Notes: generated from the sequence alone by a model not told the origin. 64,000 nt of DNA from Neglectibacter sp. X58 (GCF_009936035.1 NZ_QWEO01000009.1:31274-95273), one strand, 5' to 3'; positions 42,343 through 51,568 are shown, counted from the first letter of the stretch. Made by a program: numbers and translations.

Positions 42343-43919
42343 TGGGTATCAGCGTCCTTTCCTTCCCCTTTTTTATTTTTCTTTTTCGCCTTGGCCTTTT
42401 TCTCCGGCGCTTTGGGCAGATCCCTGGCCCGCCCGGAAAGATCGGCCATTCGGGCCATTTTCTGGGCCAGCTCCTTGGTGCAGGCGCCGGGCTTCATGCG
42501 CCAACTCCAGTTTTCAGAGTTCACTGTGGAGGGCGTGTTAATCCGGGCCTTGGCCCCCAGATCCAGATAGTCCGGCATGGGGATAACAGCCAGGTCTGCC
42601 ACGCTGTTTAAAGCCATGCGGATAAAGCTCCAGGTGCCGTCTGTGTCGTCCTTCAGGCCCATATATTCCAGGGCCACCGCCACGTCTGCAGGCGGGGCAG
42701 AGGTAAACCAGCTTCTGGTGGAATCGTTATCGTGGGTGCCGGTATACACCACGCAGTGGTTCTGGTAGTTGTGGGGCATATAGTCGCTTTCTTCCCTGGA
42801 GTCAAAGGCAAACTGCAAAACTTTCATCCCCGGGAACCCGCTGCGCTTTAAAAGCCTTCTCACCGCCGGGGTCAGATACCCCAGATCCTCCGCGATAATG
42901 GCGGCCCCGGGCATGGCCTTGTTGATGGCATCCACAAACTTCATCCCAGGCCCCTTGCGCCAGCGGCCGTTCCGGGCCGTTTTGTCCCCATAGGGGATGG
43001 CGTAATAGCTTTCAAGGCCCCGGAAGTGGTCAATCCGCAGCACGTCGAACATGGTCAGGTTTGCCTGGAGCCGCTCCATCCACCAGGCAAAGCCGTCCTT
43101 TTCCATGTCGTCCCAGCGGTACAGGGGATTGCCCTAAAGCTGCCCGTCTGCGGAGAAGGCGTCCGGCGGGCACCCCGCCACCTCAGTGGGGTTGTTGTCC
43201 TCGTCCAGTTGGAACAACCAGGGGTGCGCCCACACGTCAGAGCTGTCTCCGGAAACGTAAATCGGCGCGTCCCCGATAATCAGGATACCCTTTTTGTTGG
43301 CATATTTCTTAATGTCCTTCCACTGCTCGAAGAACAGATACTGGGTGAAAACGTGATAGTCAATTTCCTTTTCGCACTTCTTTGTCCATTCCTTCAAAGC
43401 GGCAGGACGGCGCAGCTTGATGTCCTCCTCCCATTCATACCAGGGCCTGCCATTATGGAGGTTTTTCAGGGCCATGAACAGGGCGTAATCTTCCACCCAG
43501 GCGGCGTTCTTTTTGCGGAAACGGGAGAGGGCTTTGGGCTTTTTAAAGTTTTCAAAGGCCTTTTGCAGCACCTGCGCCCGTTCGTTCCGCAAAGCCTCAT
43601 AGTCTGCCTTTTCCGGATTGCTGCCCCAGTTTGCCCGTTTGCAGCGCTTTTCTTTCAAAAGGCCGTCCTGGCACAGCAGCTCCAGATCAATGTACAGCGG
43701 CTCCCCGGCAAAGGCGGAATAGCTCTGGTAAGGGCTGTTGCCAAAGCTGGTAGGCCCTAAAGGCAGCACCTGCCAGAAGCGCTGGTGGGCAGCGCAGAGG
43801 AAGTCTATCCATTCCCGGGCGGCCTTGCCAAAGGTGCCAATGCCGTATTTGGAGGGCAGGCTGCTCACTGGCATCAGCACGCCGGCGCTGCGTGTCATCC
43901 AAGTCGATTGATTTGCCAT
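42339..43919 (-). pseudogene. malQ: 4-alpha-glucanotransferase (amylomaltase) interrupted by an in-frame amber codon
   Basis: The minus frame encodes 261 residues (MANQSTWMTRSAGVLMPVSS...DAFSADGQL), a TAG at 43136-43134, then GNPLYRWDDMEKDG and on to a stop overlapping glgP. Both parts are in the same frame, together about 526 codons, the normal MalQ length. The amber codon replaces the Trp of the conserved GQLWGNPLY motif (TGG to TAG, one base). All three catalytic carboxylates lie after it: RIDHFRG (nucleophile), IIAEDLG (acid/base) and GTHDNDST. So the upstream fragment alone cannot be active. It could be a real nonsense mutation, a sequence error or readthrough. Confidence 0.88.
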
Positions 43920-43970
43920 AGGCTGAAAACCTTCTTTCCATAGGGTTATAAGCAGAGTATACTATAGCTT

Positions 43971-44000
43971 AGTATAACACATGGAAGCTGGTATGTGCAA
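43971..44000 (-). promoter_or_regulatory. malQ-glgP promoter with overlapping operator-like palindrome
   Basis: TTGCAC (44000-43995), 18 bases, TATACT (43976-43971). TATACTA-AGCTA-TAGTATA (43976-43958) overlaps the -10 and start region and could bind a repressor. Confidence 0.45.
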
Positions 44001-44105
44001 GAAATATTTGGAAAAATTATCCAGTAACTTTCCCTGATTCCCGGTTTTCCTTTATGTGTTTTGTCAAAGGAGCCAGAACTAGCTCCTCCTGTTCCGGAAC
44101 AGGAA

Positions 44106-44134
44106 AAGCGCCCCCGGATTCCCGGCAGGCGCTT
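44106..44134 (-). terminator. Hairpin downstream of the Gfo/Idh gene
   Basis: AAGCGCC...GGCGCTT (with inner CCGG pairing) followed on the minus strand by TTTCC; just beyond lies the 18-base palindrome TCCTGTTCCGGAACAGGA. Confidence 0.5.
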
Positions 44135-44152
44135 CTCCCGTTATGCAAAAGC

Positions 44153-45388
44153 TTAGAAATCGTACTCAATCACGCCCCAAGGCGTTTCCTGCTTATGCAG
44201 CGCAATAGACTTGGACATCTCCCGCACCTCGTCTGCCGTCACGCTGCGGTTTAAAGCCTGGGAGACGAAAATGGCGTCGGACAGCAAAGCCGTCTCCATG
44301 GCGATATAGGGGGAGTCAATGCGGGTGCTGTCGTCCAGCTCGCCCTCCAGATACGCCTTCCAGTGTACCTGGTTGTCGTTATACAGGGCCATGCGCGGCT
44401 CCACCTGGGCTTCCTTCCGGCCGTTCTCCTGGCAGTTGATAATCTTGGAGGTTTTCATGCCGTCCTCATAGCCGAAGAATTCCAGGGTGGGCTGCTGCAC
44501 CCGGCCGCCGCCCATAATCCTGCCGCCCTTGGGCACAGCCAGTTCGCCGCCAGTGGTGTCCACGTCAATCAGCTTGATGCCGCCCATAGAGCCTGCCACA
44601 AAGCTGGTGCCCACCACGTCCATATGCATGGCCCAGTCCTCGTAAATGTCCAGGGAAACGCCATTTTTAAACTTGGCAATGCCCACGCTTAAATCCTCCA
44701 CGTCATAGGTCAGGCCCTCCGGCAGCAGCCGGGGATCCTGATAATAGTCGGCGGAGGACAGGCCATATACCGTATCCAGCTCTGGCATACCCATAATGTA
44801 GAGCATTTGGGCCAGATGGTAAATGCCCAAATCGCATAAAGGCCCATGCACGCCAATATCCCCTTTGATAAAGTCCCGGGAGAACATGGGCATGTCAAAG
44901 CCAGGGCGGCCCTCCCGGCGGTGGCCAACGCTGCGGGCGTGGTAGATTTTCCCCAGCTTCCCTTCCTCAATCAGCTTTTTGGCATACCGGGTCTGCAAAT
45001 TGTAAAGGGAGCTTATCTGCACAGCCAGCTTCTGTCCTGTGGCCTTGGCGCAGTCGTAAATGATTTTCGCGTCGGCGTAGCTTGCCGCCATGGGCTTTTC
45101 GCAGTAGCAGGGATATCCCGCCTTCATCACAGCCACAGAAACCGGGGTGTGCAGGTTGTTGTGTACGCACACGTCAATGGCGTCCAAATCGTCCCGCTTC
45201 AGCATTTCCCGGAAGTCCACATACAGGTTCTCCTCCGGTATGCCATACTGTTCCCCCCAGGCCTTCACCTTGGCTTCGTCAATGTCGCACCCTGCCACTA
45301 CCCTGGCGCCGGGAATGTTCGACCACACCGTCATGTGCCGGTTGGAAATCATGCCTGTCCCGATAATGCCAATGCGCAGTTCTTTCAT
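44153..45388 (-). CDS. Gfo/Idh/MocA-family oxidoreductase
   Basis: 411 aa. The Rossmann motif IGIIGTGMISNRHM opens the protein, and the conserved YPCYCEKPMAAS (EKP motif) is near residue 95. The C-terminal domain contains GDIGVHGPLCDLGIYHLAQ. The family uses NAD(P) to oxidise or reduce sugars, inositols and related compounds; the substrate is unknown. ATG 45388 has AAGGAGG eight bases upstream. It stands alone between terminators. Confidence 0.88.
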   Translation of the reverse strand: MKELRIGIIGTGMISNRHMTVWSNIPGARVVAGCDIDEAKVKAWGEQYGIPEENLYVDFREMLKRDDLDAIDVCVHNNLHTPVSVAVMKAGYPCYCEKPMAASYADAKIIYDCAKATGQKLAVQISSLYNLQTRYAKKLIEEGKLGKIYHARSVGHRREGRPGFDMPMFSRDFIKGDIGVHGPLCDLGIYHLAQMLYIMGMPELDTVYGLSSADYYQDPRLLPEGLTYDVEDLSVGIAKFKNGVSLDIYEDWAMHMDVVGTSFVAGSMGGIKLIDVDTTGGELAVPKGGRIMGGGRVQQPTLEFFGYEDGMKTSKIINCQENGRKEAQVEPRMALYNDNQVHWKAYLEGELDDSTRIDSPYIAMETALLSDAIFVSQALNRSVTADEVREMSKSIALHKQETPWGVIEYDF

Positions 45389-45528
45389 GAAAACATCCTC
45401 CTTAGGCGTTATAAATCATTATTTTCCATATTTTACCATGTTTTTGTGCATTCCGCAAGAGGGGATCCTGCGGGAGGAGTGTCCAAAGCGAGTATTCTAA
45501 AAGAATGAAGAAACACAAAAGTTTCGTC

Positions 45529-45588
45529 CACCTTTTCAAAGGTGGTGGGGTATTTAGGGGCGAAGCCCCTAAACCGCCGGAGGCATAA
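45529..45588 (-). repeat. R3 double-hairpin element (minus orientation)
   Basis: Minus strand: ATGCCTCCGGCGG, TTTAGGGGC-TTC-GCCCCTAAA, TACCCCA, CCACCTTT-GA-AAAGGTGG. It follows the same block order as the 47948 copy with different stem bases. Confidence 0.6.
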
Positions 45589-45633
45589 AACGCGCTGTCT
45601 GGACACTCCCTCCCGCCGGTCGGCTGCCATCCC

Positions 45634-45659
45634 AAAGCCTGTTTTCAAAACAGGCCTTT
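45634..45659 (-). terminator. Hairpin downstream of the monooxygenase gene
   Basis: Minus strand GCCTGTTTT and AAAACAGGC form a stem right after the stop codon; a T-run is not prominent. Confidence 0.45.
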
Positions 45660-45957
45660 AATACCGCTTCACAAACTGGGAAACCAGCGCCCGACAGGTC
45701 TGCATCCGGATGCAGGCATAAAATTCCTCCGCCGCTTCCTGCCCCTGGCCTGCGGTCATGGCGTTTTGGGCGTCCTCCTCTGTTTCCCACAGCACAAAGT
45801 CTGTCCAGGTGTCTTCCTGCCGGTAATGATCCCAGGAGATGAAGCCCTTTGCCTTGGAAACCACCTGATCGTGGAGCCTTTGGGTGCAGTCCATAAACTG
45901 CTGCGGCTCCACATTTTTCCGCAGCTTGTAAGAAAAAATCCACGCTGTTTTTGCCAT
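45658..45957 (-). CDS. ABM-superfamily (antibiotic biosynthesis monooxygenase-like) small protein
   Basis: 99 aa dimeric alpha-beta barrel type. TAWIFSYKLRKNVEPQQF opens with a beta strand, and FISWDHYRQEDTWTDFVLWETEEDAQNAM is the pattern seen in this superfamily (F-W-E-S/T-x-E-D/A-A). Such proteins include quinol monooxygenases and heme-degrading enzymes, but many are of unknown role. ATG 45957 has AAAGGAGG six to seven bases upstream. Confidence 0.7.
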   Translation of the reverse strand: MAKTAWIFSYKLRKNVEPQQFMDCTQRLHDQVVSKAKGFISWDHYRQEDTWTDFVLWETEEDAQNAMTAGQGQEAAEEFYACIRMQTCRALVSQFVKRY

Positions 45958-45975
45958 CCTGTTTTCCTCCTTTGG

Positions 45976-46008
45976 AAAAAGCCGGCGTCAATAAAACGCC
46001 GGCCTTTC
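45976..46008 (-). terminator. Intrinsic terminator of the M18 peptidase gene
   Basis: Minus strand GCCGGCGT, seven-base loop, ACGCCGGC, then TTTTTCC. Confidence 0.75.
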
Positions 46009-46019
46009 AAAAATTCCTC

Positions 46020-47432
46020 TTATTCCGCCATAAAGTAGGTCTTAAAAGCCTTATAGGCCATGTATACGTCCAGCTTGGAAACCACCTCAAAGGGCGCGTG
46101 CATGGAGAGCACCGGCACGCCCACGTCGATAACGTCGGCATTCAGCCGGGAGATATCCAGGGCCACAGTGCCGCCGCCTCCCTGATCCACCTTGCCCAGC
46201 TCGCCAATCTGCCACAGCACGTCCCCTTCGTCCATCACCCGGCGCACCCAGCCCAAAAACTCGGCGGAAGCGTCGTTGCTGCCGCTTTTGCCCCGGGATC
46301 CGGTATACTTGGCAAAGCCAACGCCCCGGTTCAGGAAGCAGGAGTTGCCCGCTTCATAGGCGGAAGCATAGTTGGGATCAAAAGCCGCCGTCACGTCTGC
46401 GGAGAGGCAGTTGGACTTTGTCCACACATGGCGTGCCTCCGCGCCGTCCTGTGCGGCCAAATCCGCCACGAAATAGTTGAGGAATTCAGAGGCAAGGCCA
46501 GTGTTGCCCACGCTGCCGATCTCCTCCTTGTCCGCCAGCACCGTAATGGCGGTATATTCCGGATCCTTGCACCGCAGCACAGCCTCCAGGGCAGGATAGG
46601 CGCACACCCGGTCGTCATGGCCGTAAGCGCCCACCATGCTGTGGTCAAAGCCAATGTCCACTGCCGGGAACGCGGGCACAAACTCAATTTCCGCGGAAAT
46701 CAAATCCCCTTCGGTAATGCCGTATTTCTCGTTTAAAATCTTCATCACGTTGAGCTTGTAGAGGTTTTCCCCCTCTGCGTTCTCCAGGGGCATGCTGCCC
46801 ACCAGAATGTTCAAATCCTCCCCGGTAAAGGCCTCGCCCAGCTTCTTCTGAATCTGATCCTTGCCCAGATGGGGCAGGATGTCCGTAATGGTAAACTGGG
46901 GATCCCCGGGGTTTTCCCCTACGTTCAAAGTCACCTCAGTGCCGTCCTTGCGCACCACCTTGCCCCGCATGGACAGGGGGATGGCAGTCCACTGGTATTT
47001 CTTAATGCCGCCATAGTAGTGGGTTTTCAAAAGCGCCAGCTCGTTTGCCTCATACAGGGGCAGGGGCTTTAAGTCCACCCGGGGATTGTCAATGTGGGCC
47101 GCCACAATGCGCACACCCTCCTTGGTGCCCTTTTTGCCGATAACCGCCAGGCAGATGGACTTGCCCCGGTTGTTGTAATACACCTTGTCCCCAGGGGCAT
47201 ATTTCGCCGCCGGATCAAAAGGCACAAAGCCCGCCTTCTCCGCGGCCTCCACCGCAAAGGCAACAGACTCCCGTTCTGTCTTGGCGGCGTTCAGGAATTC
47301 CTTATAGCCCTCGCAGAAGCGCTGGGACTTCTTCATTTCCTCCTGGCACACCCGTGTGGAACCGTGGGTGCGATCCACCAGCAGCTCCTTGGCAAGTGCC
47401 TTTGCGTCAACCTTTTCCGTTTTGTTTTCCAT
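46020..47432 (-). CDS. M18-family metallo-aminopeptidase
   Basis: 470 aa. Metal ligands appear in VRIVAAHIDNPRVDLK (His), GFDHSMVGAYGHDDRVCAYPAL (bridging Asp), DKEEIGSVGNTG (catalytic Glu) and the C-terminal VLSMHAPFEVVSK (His). M18 enzymes are dodecameric zinc aminopeptidases that prefer acidic or hydrophobic N-terminal residues and act in cytoplasmic peptide turnover. ATG 47432 has AAGGAGGT upstream. It is flanked by a terminator and a separate DUF3221 gene, so likely monocistronic. Confidence 0.93.
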   Translation of the reverse strand: MENKTEKVDAKALAKELLVDRTHGSTRVCQEEMKKSQRFCEGYKEFLNAAKTERESVAFAVEAAEKAGFVPFDPAAKYAPGDKVYYNNRGKSICLAVIGKKGTKEGVRIVAAHIDNPRVDLKPLPLYEANELALLKTHYYGGIKKYQWTAIPLSMRGKVVRKDGTEVTLNVGENPGDPQFTITDILPHLGKDQIQKKLGEAFTGEDLNILVGSMPLENAEGENLYKLNVMKILNEKYGITEGDLISAEIEFVPAFPAVDIGFDHSMVGAYGHDDRVCAYPALEAVLRCKDPEYTAITVLADKEEIGSVGNTGLASEFLNYFVADLAAQDGAEARHVWTKSNCLSADVTAAFDPNYASAYEAGNSCFLNRGVGFAKYTGSRGKSGSNDASAEFLGWVRRVMDEGDVLWQIGELGKVDQGGGGTVALDISRLNADVIDVGVPVLSMHAPFEVVSKLDVYMAYKAFKTYFMAE

Positions 47433-47484
47433 TGGAATGTACCTCCTTAAAGCTTTTTATAATAATAAGATAAGTGTTTATAGT

Positions 47485-47874
47485 CTATTTTTCGTCCTCC
47501 AGCAGTTGTATCCGCAGCACCTGCGTAAGCTGGGCAGGCTCGGAAAGCATCACAGGCCCTGTATAGGTAACCGACACCTTGTCTCCCGCCTTAAAGTCCT
47601 CCAGGGCAATGGGGGTATACCGCCATTCCAGCACTGTGTCCTCTGTCACGCTGAAGGTGCATTCCCCCTGACCGTTCACGTCGTTGCAGGGAAGGCCCCG
47701 CACATGGAAAAACGTGCCGTCCCTGTCCACGATTTCCGCGTGCATGAGAACAACTTCATCCCACCGGGGAGCCTTCTCTCCCAGCCAGCCCGTGCTGCCC
47801 CGCCCCAGCAGGAACGCCCCGCACAGCAGGGCCGCCGCTCCTATGGCAATGACCGCTTTTTTCCACAGCTTCAT
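47485..47874 (-). CDS. Exported DUF3221/YobA-like protein
   Basis: 129 aa. The N-terminal membrane or signal segment spans residues 7-25 (AVIAIGAAALLCGAFLLGR). The rest is a small beta-rich domain containing MHAEIVDRDGTFFHVRG and FKAGDKVSVTYTGPVMLSEPAQ, matching the YobA/DUF3221 pattern. The function of this family is unknown. ATG 47874 has AGGAGGA nine bases upstream. Confidence 0.7.
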   Translation of the reverse strand: MKLWKKAVIAIGAAALLCGAFLLGRGSTGWLGEKAPRWDEVVLMHAEIVDRDGTFFHVRGLPCNDVNGQGECTFSVTEDTVLEWRYTPIALEDFKAGDKVSVTYTGPVMLSEPAQLTQVLRIQLLEDEK

Positions 47875-47947
47875 AGAGTAACCTCCTCCTGTATGCGTCT
47901 ACCAGATTTTACCACGTCACTTCACAAAATGCAACCGCCCCGCCGCA

Positions 47948-48030
47948 TATGCCCCGGCGGCTTAGGGACTCTGTCCCTAAGAACCCTGCAAACCTTTTTA
48001 GAAAAAAGGTTTGATCGAAAAACCAAGTTT
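47948..48030 (+). repeat. R3 double-hairpin element (plus orientation)
   Basis: ATGCCCCGGCGG, CTTAGGGAC-TCT-GTCCCTAAG (47961-47981), AACCCTGC, AAACCTTTTT-AGA-AAAAAGGTTT (47990-48012), GATCGAAAAACC. It lies between the DUF3221 and transglycosylase genes. Confidence 0.7.
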
Positions 48031-48043
48031 TTGCATTTTCCCT

Positions 48044-48613
48044 TCAGCCGCTTTCCCCGCCCTCATACAGCCTTTTATACGTCCCGTAATACTTCGTAAC
48101 CTTCTTCACATACGAGTCTGTCTCCGGGTAGGGGATGGTGTGCAGGTTCTTGCCGTCTGCGGAGTAGTCCTCCTCTGAAAGCCAGCCGCTCACATTGCCC
48201 ATGCCCGCGTTGTAGGCGGCAAGGGCCACCTCCAGGGTGCCGTAATGATCCAGCAGCTTTCGCAGCAGGGCGCCGGCGCAGTGCAGGTTGTCGCTGGGGT
48301 CGAAAATGTCCCCGCCCCCGTTTTCCGGGGGATACTGCTCCGCTATCCACTGGAAGGTGGCGGGGGTAAGCTGCATCAGCCCGCAGGCCCCGGCCCGGGA
48401 CTGGGCCTTTTCGTCAAAGCCGCTTTCCGCCTTCATCACCGCATAAAGCAGGTTTTCGTCCAGGGAGAATTCCGCCGCCTCCCGCCGCACCAGCTCCCCA
48501 TAGGGACGGGGGTAAAGCCGGTGCATCACCCAGCCTGCAAGGGAATCCCCCGCCGCAATCCAGGCTATGATAAGGGCTATGAAAACCACAAGGATAACTC
48601 GACCTTTTTTCAT
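48044..48613 (-). CDS. Membrane-anchored lytic transglycosylase (SLT domain)
   Basis: 189 aa. A signal-anchor occupies residues 5-22 (RVILVVFIALIIAWIAAG). The SLT domain holds LLYAVMKAESGFDEKA (catalytic Glu near residue 62), SRAGACGLMQLTPATF, and ALAAYNAGMGNV. It cleaves peptidoglycan glycan strands outside the membrane. The ATG overlaps the stop of the upstream tsaC-coaE fusion (ATGA). Lytic transglycosylase next to coaE is a common Clostridia order. Confidence 0.92.
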   Translation of the reverse strand: MKKGRVILVVFIALIIAWIAAGDSLAGWVMHRLYPRPYGELVRREAAEFSLDENLLYAVMKAESGFDEKAQSRAGACGLMQLTPATFQWIAEQYPPENGGGDIFDPSDNLHCAGALLRKLLDHYGTLEVALAAYNAGMGNVSGWLSEEDYSADGKNLHTIPYPETDSYVKKVTKYYGTYKRLYEGGESG

Positions 48614-50232
48614 AGGCGCTTTGCCGCTTCTCCTTTCAGATCTGCTAAAACAGCCTCCGCAGCCAGCCGGCGCCCAGGCTCCCGGCTGTTTTCAATCACA
48701 TAGTCTGCCCGGCTTTCATAAAAATCCTCATCCTGCTGGGCGGAAAAACGGATTTCCGCCTGTTCCCGGCTTAGATTGTCCCGGTCCATCACCCGCGAAA
48801 GCCTTTCCTCCCGGGCCGCCGTCACCACAACAATCCGGGCGCAGATGCTGTCCAGCCCCGACTCAAACAGGGTGGGCGCGTCCAGCACGAGAATGGGCGT
48901 CCCCGCTTCCCGGGCCGATTCCACCACCTGGCGCACCTGCTTTAAAATCCGGGGAAAGGTAATTTCCCCCAGCCGTTTGCGGCCCTCCTGTGTGGCAAAG
49001 GCCCTGCGGGCAAGCTCTTTCCGATGCAGCTTTCCCCCCGGGGCAACATCCTCCCCAAAGGCGGCCCGCAGCTCCTCTATGCAGTCCGGGCTGTATACCT
49101 GGGGGCTTCTGGTCAGGCTGTCGCAATTTAAAACAGAACAGCCTCCCTGCTTCAGGAAATCCCCCACAGTAGATTTCCCCGCGCCGCTAGGCCCTGCCAG
49201 CCCTACCACCAGCGTCCCTTCCGGATGCGCCACCCGGAACCCCGCCGCCCGCAGCAGCCGGTTATACACCGCAAGGCCCACGCCAGAACGGCTGGGGCAG
49301 TGGGCAAAGGCGGTCTGGGCGCCTTTTTTGTCCAGTTCCAGCAGCGCCCCGAAAAGCCTCCTGGCCTGCCCGCCCCCGTCATACCGGGAGCCAAGGCTGA
49401 TGGCAGGCCCCTCTACAAAAGGCAAATCCTCCTGAAAGCACAGCGCCCAGCCGCCCTTCCTCTCGTTTACATAGGCGGCAAATTCCTCCGGGGAAGCGTC
49501 CACCAAAGTCACCTCCGCCTTAGGGGCATAGTGCTTATATTTCATGCCCGGGGAAGAGGCCTTCGCCCCTTCCCGCAGGCTGTGCAGCACAGCGGGGTCA
49601 AGCTCCGCCTGCCCCAAAACAGCCCGAAGCTGCGCAAGGGTCACGCCGCCGGGCCGCAGCACCCGGGGAACGTCCCCCGCAAGGGTAATCACGGTAGATT
49701 CCACCCCCACGTCGCAAGGCCCGCCGTCCAAAAGGGCGTCCACCCGCCCGGCCAGATCCTCCCGCACATGGGCAAAGGAAGTGGGGCTGGGCCTGCCGGA
49801 AAGGTTGGCGGAGGGGGCGGCCAAAGGCACGCCAGCCGCCTCAATCACCGCCCGGGCCGCTGGGTGCCGGGGCATACGCACCGCCACTGTGTCAAGGCCC
49901 CCGCTGGTTTCCATGGGAACCAGCGCCGACTTTTCCAGGATAATGGTCAGCGGCCCGGGCCAGAAAGCCTGGGCCAGGCGCTTCGCGGCCTCCGGCACCT
50001 CCTTCACCAGGGGGGCAAGCTGGGAAAACCCGCTGATATGCACAATCAGGGGGTTATCCGAGGGCCGGCCCTTGGCGGCGAAAATCTTTTTCACAGCATT
50101 CCCGTTGAGGGCGTCCGCCGCCAGGCCGTACACCGTCTCCGTAGGGATGGCCACCAGGCCCCCGGCCCGCAGGATTTCCCCGGCCCGCTCTACATCATGT
50201 GTATTATGCGCTTTTAAAAACAATGTCTCCAT
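48610..50232 (-). CDS. Fused threonylcarbamoyl-AMP synthase (Sua5/TsaC) and dephospho-CoA kinase (CoaE)
   Basis: 540 aa. Residues 10-330 are a Sua5-type L-threonylcarbamoyladenylate synthase, with AGGLVAIPTETVYGLAADALN, KGRPSDNPLIVHI and the later Sua5 domain (SSPGMKYKHYAPKAEVTL). Residues about 343-540 are CoaE: VVGLAGPSGAGKSTVGDFL (P-loop), LNCDSLTRSP, PILVLDAPTLFESGLD, RDNLSREQAEIRFSAQ. The first domain makes the precursor for t6A37 in tRNA, the second makes CoA from dephospho-CoA. The frame is continuous without a stop between them. Adjacent genes are prfA upstream (195 bases away) and a transglycosylase. Confidence 0.92.
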   Translation of the reverse strand: METLFLKAHNTHDVERAGEILRAGGLVAIPTETVYGLAADALNGNAVKKIFAAKGRPSDNPLIVHISGFSQLAPLVKEVPEAAKRLAQAFWPGPLTIILEKSALVPMETSGGLDTVAVRMPRHPAARAVIEAAGVPLAAPSANLSGRPSPTSFAHVREDLAGRVDALLDGGPCDVGVESTVITLAGDVPRVLRPGGVTLAQLRAVLGQAELDPAVLHSLREGAKASSPGMKYKHYAPKAEVTLVDASPEEFAAYVNERKGGWALCFQEDLPFVEGPAISLGSRYDGGGQARRLFGALLELDKKGAQTAFAHCPSRSGVGLAVYNRLLRAAGFRVAHPEGTLVVGLAGPSGAGKSTVGDFLKQGGCSVLNCDSLTRSPQVYSPDCIEELRAAFGEDVAPGGKLHRKELARRAFATQEGRKRLGEITFPRILKQVRQVVESAREAGTPILVLDAPTLFESGLDSICARIVVVTAAREERLSRVMDRDNLSREQAEIRFSAQQDEDFYESRADYVIENSREPGRRLAAEAVLADLKGEAAKRL

Positions 50233-50289
50233 AAGCTTTCCCCATGTGCCTGCCTTTTATTTTCCTGCCCATGCCTCCGGCGGTTTAGG

Positions 50290-50377
50290 GGCTTTGAGTC
50301 CCGCCTGCCGGCGCGGCATCCCTTTAAGCGCGCGGACTCTCCGCGCGGCGAAATATTCCCTTACACGTCCCCGCGTC
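50290..50377 (-). repeat. R2 element, minus copy between prfA and the fusion gene
   Basis: Minus strand: GACGCGGGGAC, GGGAATATTTCGC, perfect hairpin CGCGCGGA-GAG-TCCGCGCG (50347-50329), CTTAAAGGG. On the plus side the region 50272-50300 matches the start of R3 (ATGCCTCCGGCGGTTTAGGG), so R2 and R3 parts abut. Confidence 0.6.
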
Positions 50378-50385
50378 ACAGAGAT

Positions 50386-50415
50386 ACAAAAACGCAATCG
50401 CTGCGCGATAGCGTT
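50386..50415 (-). terminator. Intrinsic terminator of prfA
   Basis: Minus strand AACGCTATCGC-GCA-GCGATTGCGTT then TTTTG; one internal mismatch in an 11-bp stem. Confidence 0.7.
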
Positions 50416-50427
50416 CCGTCACGTTGT

Positions 50428-51486
50428 TTACGTTGCCTGTTCCAACTGGCTGGCCCTGTCTGCGGCAATCAGCGCGTCCAGGATTTCATCCAGACTGCCC
50501 CCCAGGATTTCCTCCAGCTTGTAAAGGGTCAGCCCGATGCGGTGATCCGTCACCCGGGACTGGGGGAAATTATAGGTGCGAATCCGTTCGCTGCGGTCGC
50601 CGCTGCCCACCAAAGATCGTCGGGCCTCTGCCGTCTGGGCGCTCACTTTGTCCTGCTCCTGCTGCAAAAGCCTTGCCCGCAGCACCTTCATGGCCTTGTC
50701 CTTGTTTTTATACTGGCTGCGTTCGTCCTGGCACTCCACCACCATGCCCGTAGGCAGGTGGGTAATGCGGATAGCCGAGCTTGTCTTGTTGATGTGCTGG
50801 CCCCCAGCGCCGCTGGAACGGAAGGTGTCAATCTGCAAATCCTTGGGGTCAATGTCAATCTCCACGTCCTCGGCCTCCGGCATCACCGCCACAGTGGCGG
50901 CGGAGGTGTGAATGCGCCCCTGGGTTTCCGTCTCCGGCACCCGCTGCACCCGGTGGGCGCCGCTTTCAAACTTTAACCGGGAATAGGCCCCCTGGCCGTC
51001 AATGAGGAAGCTGACCTCCTTGAAGCCTCCCAGCTCTGTCTCGTTCAGGCCCACGATTTCTGTGCGCCAGCCCTGCTTTTCCGCGTAGGCTGTGTACATG
51101 CGGTACAGATCATAGGCAAAAAGCGCGGCCTCCTCGCCTCCGGTGCCGCCCCGGATTTCCATCACCACGTTCTTTTCGTCGTTAGGGTCTTTCGGCAGCA
51201 GCAATATCTTGATTTCCTCTTCCAGCGCCGCAAGCTTCTGCTGGTTTTCCTTCATTTCCTCCTGGGCCATCTCTTTCAACTCCGGATCCTCCAAAAGCTC
51301 CCTGGCCCCTTGCAGCGCCTCCCCGCACCGGACATATTCCCTGTAGGCCAGCACAATAGGCTCCAGCTCTTTGTGCTCCTTCATCAGGGCGGCATACACC
51401 TCCCTGTCGGCAGCGCTTGCAGGGTCGTACAGCTTCATATTCAGTTCTTCATAGCGGTTTTCAAAAACCTGTAAATTCTCAAACAT
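50428..51486 (-). CDS. prfA: Peptide chain release factor 1
   Basis: 352 aa from ATG 51486, with GGAGG eight bases upstream; the 418-aa reading adds a stretch crossing an inverted repeat. The codon-recognition motif is PET in [14 protein letters not shown] (the P-x-T of RF1), and the catalytic GGQ lies in [17 protein letters not shown]1 ends translation at UAA and UAG. The window uses TAG as an ordinary stop in other genes (for example rsmE), which argues against amber being a sense codon in malQ. Confidence 0.95.
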   Translation of the reverse strand: MFENLQVFENRYEELNMKLYDPASAADREVYAALMKEHKELEPIVLAYREYVRCGEALQGARELLEDPELKEMAQEEMKENQQKLAALEEEIKILLLPKDPNDEKNVVMEIRGGTGGEEAALFAYDLYRMYTAYAEKQGWRTEIVGLNETELGGFKEVSFLIDGQGAYSRLKFESGAHRVQRVPETETQGRIHTSAATVAVMPEAEDVEIDIDPKDLQIDTFRSSGAGGQHINKTSSAIRITHLPTGMVVECQDERSQYKNKDKAMKVLRARLLQQEQDKVSAQTAEARRSLVGSGDRSERIRTYNFPQSRVTDHRIGLTLYKLEEILGGSLDEILDALIAADRASQLEQAT

Positions 51487-51568
51487 ATCCATTTCCTCCA
51501 AAATAGTAGTCTTAGCGTTTCGCGTTCCTAAATAATATTTCTGCGGGAAATAACAGGGAAAATTTTCC

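Noticed and set aside
43134..43136. Amber codon in malQ as a reassigned sense codon
   Set aside because: TAG ends other genes in this window (for example rsmE) and prfA is intact.
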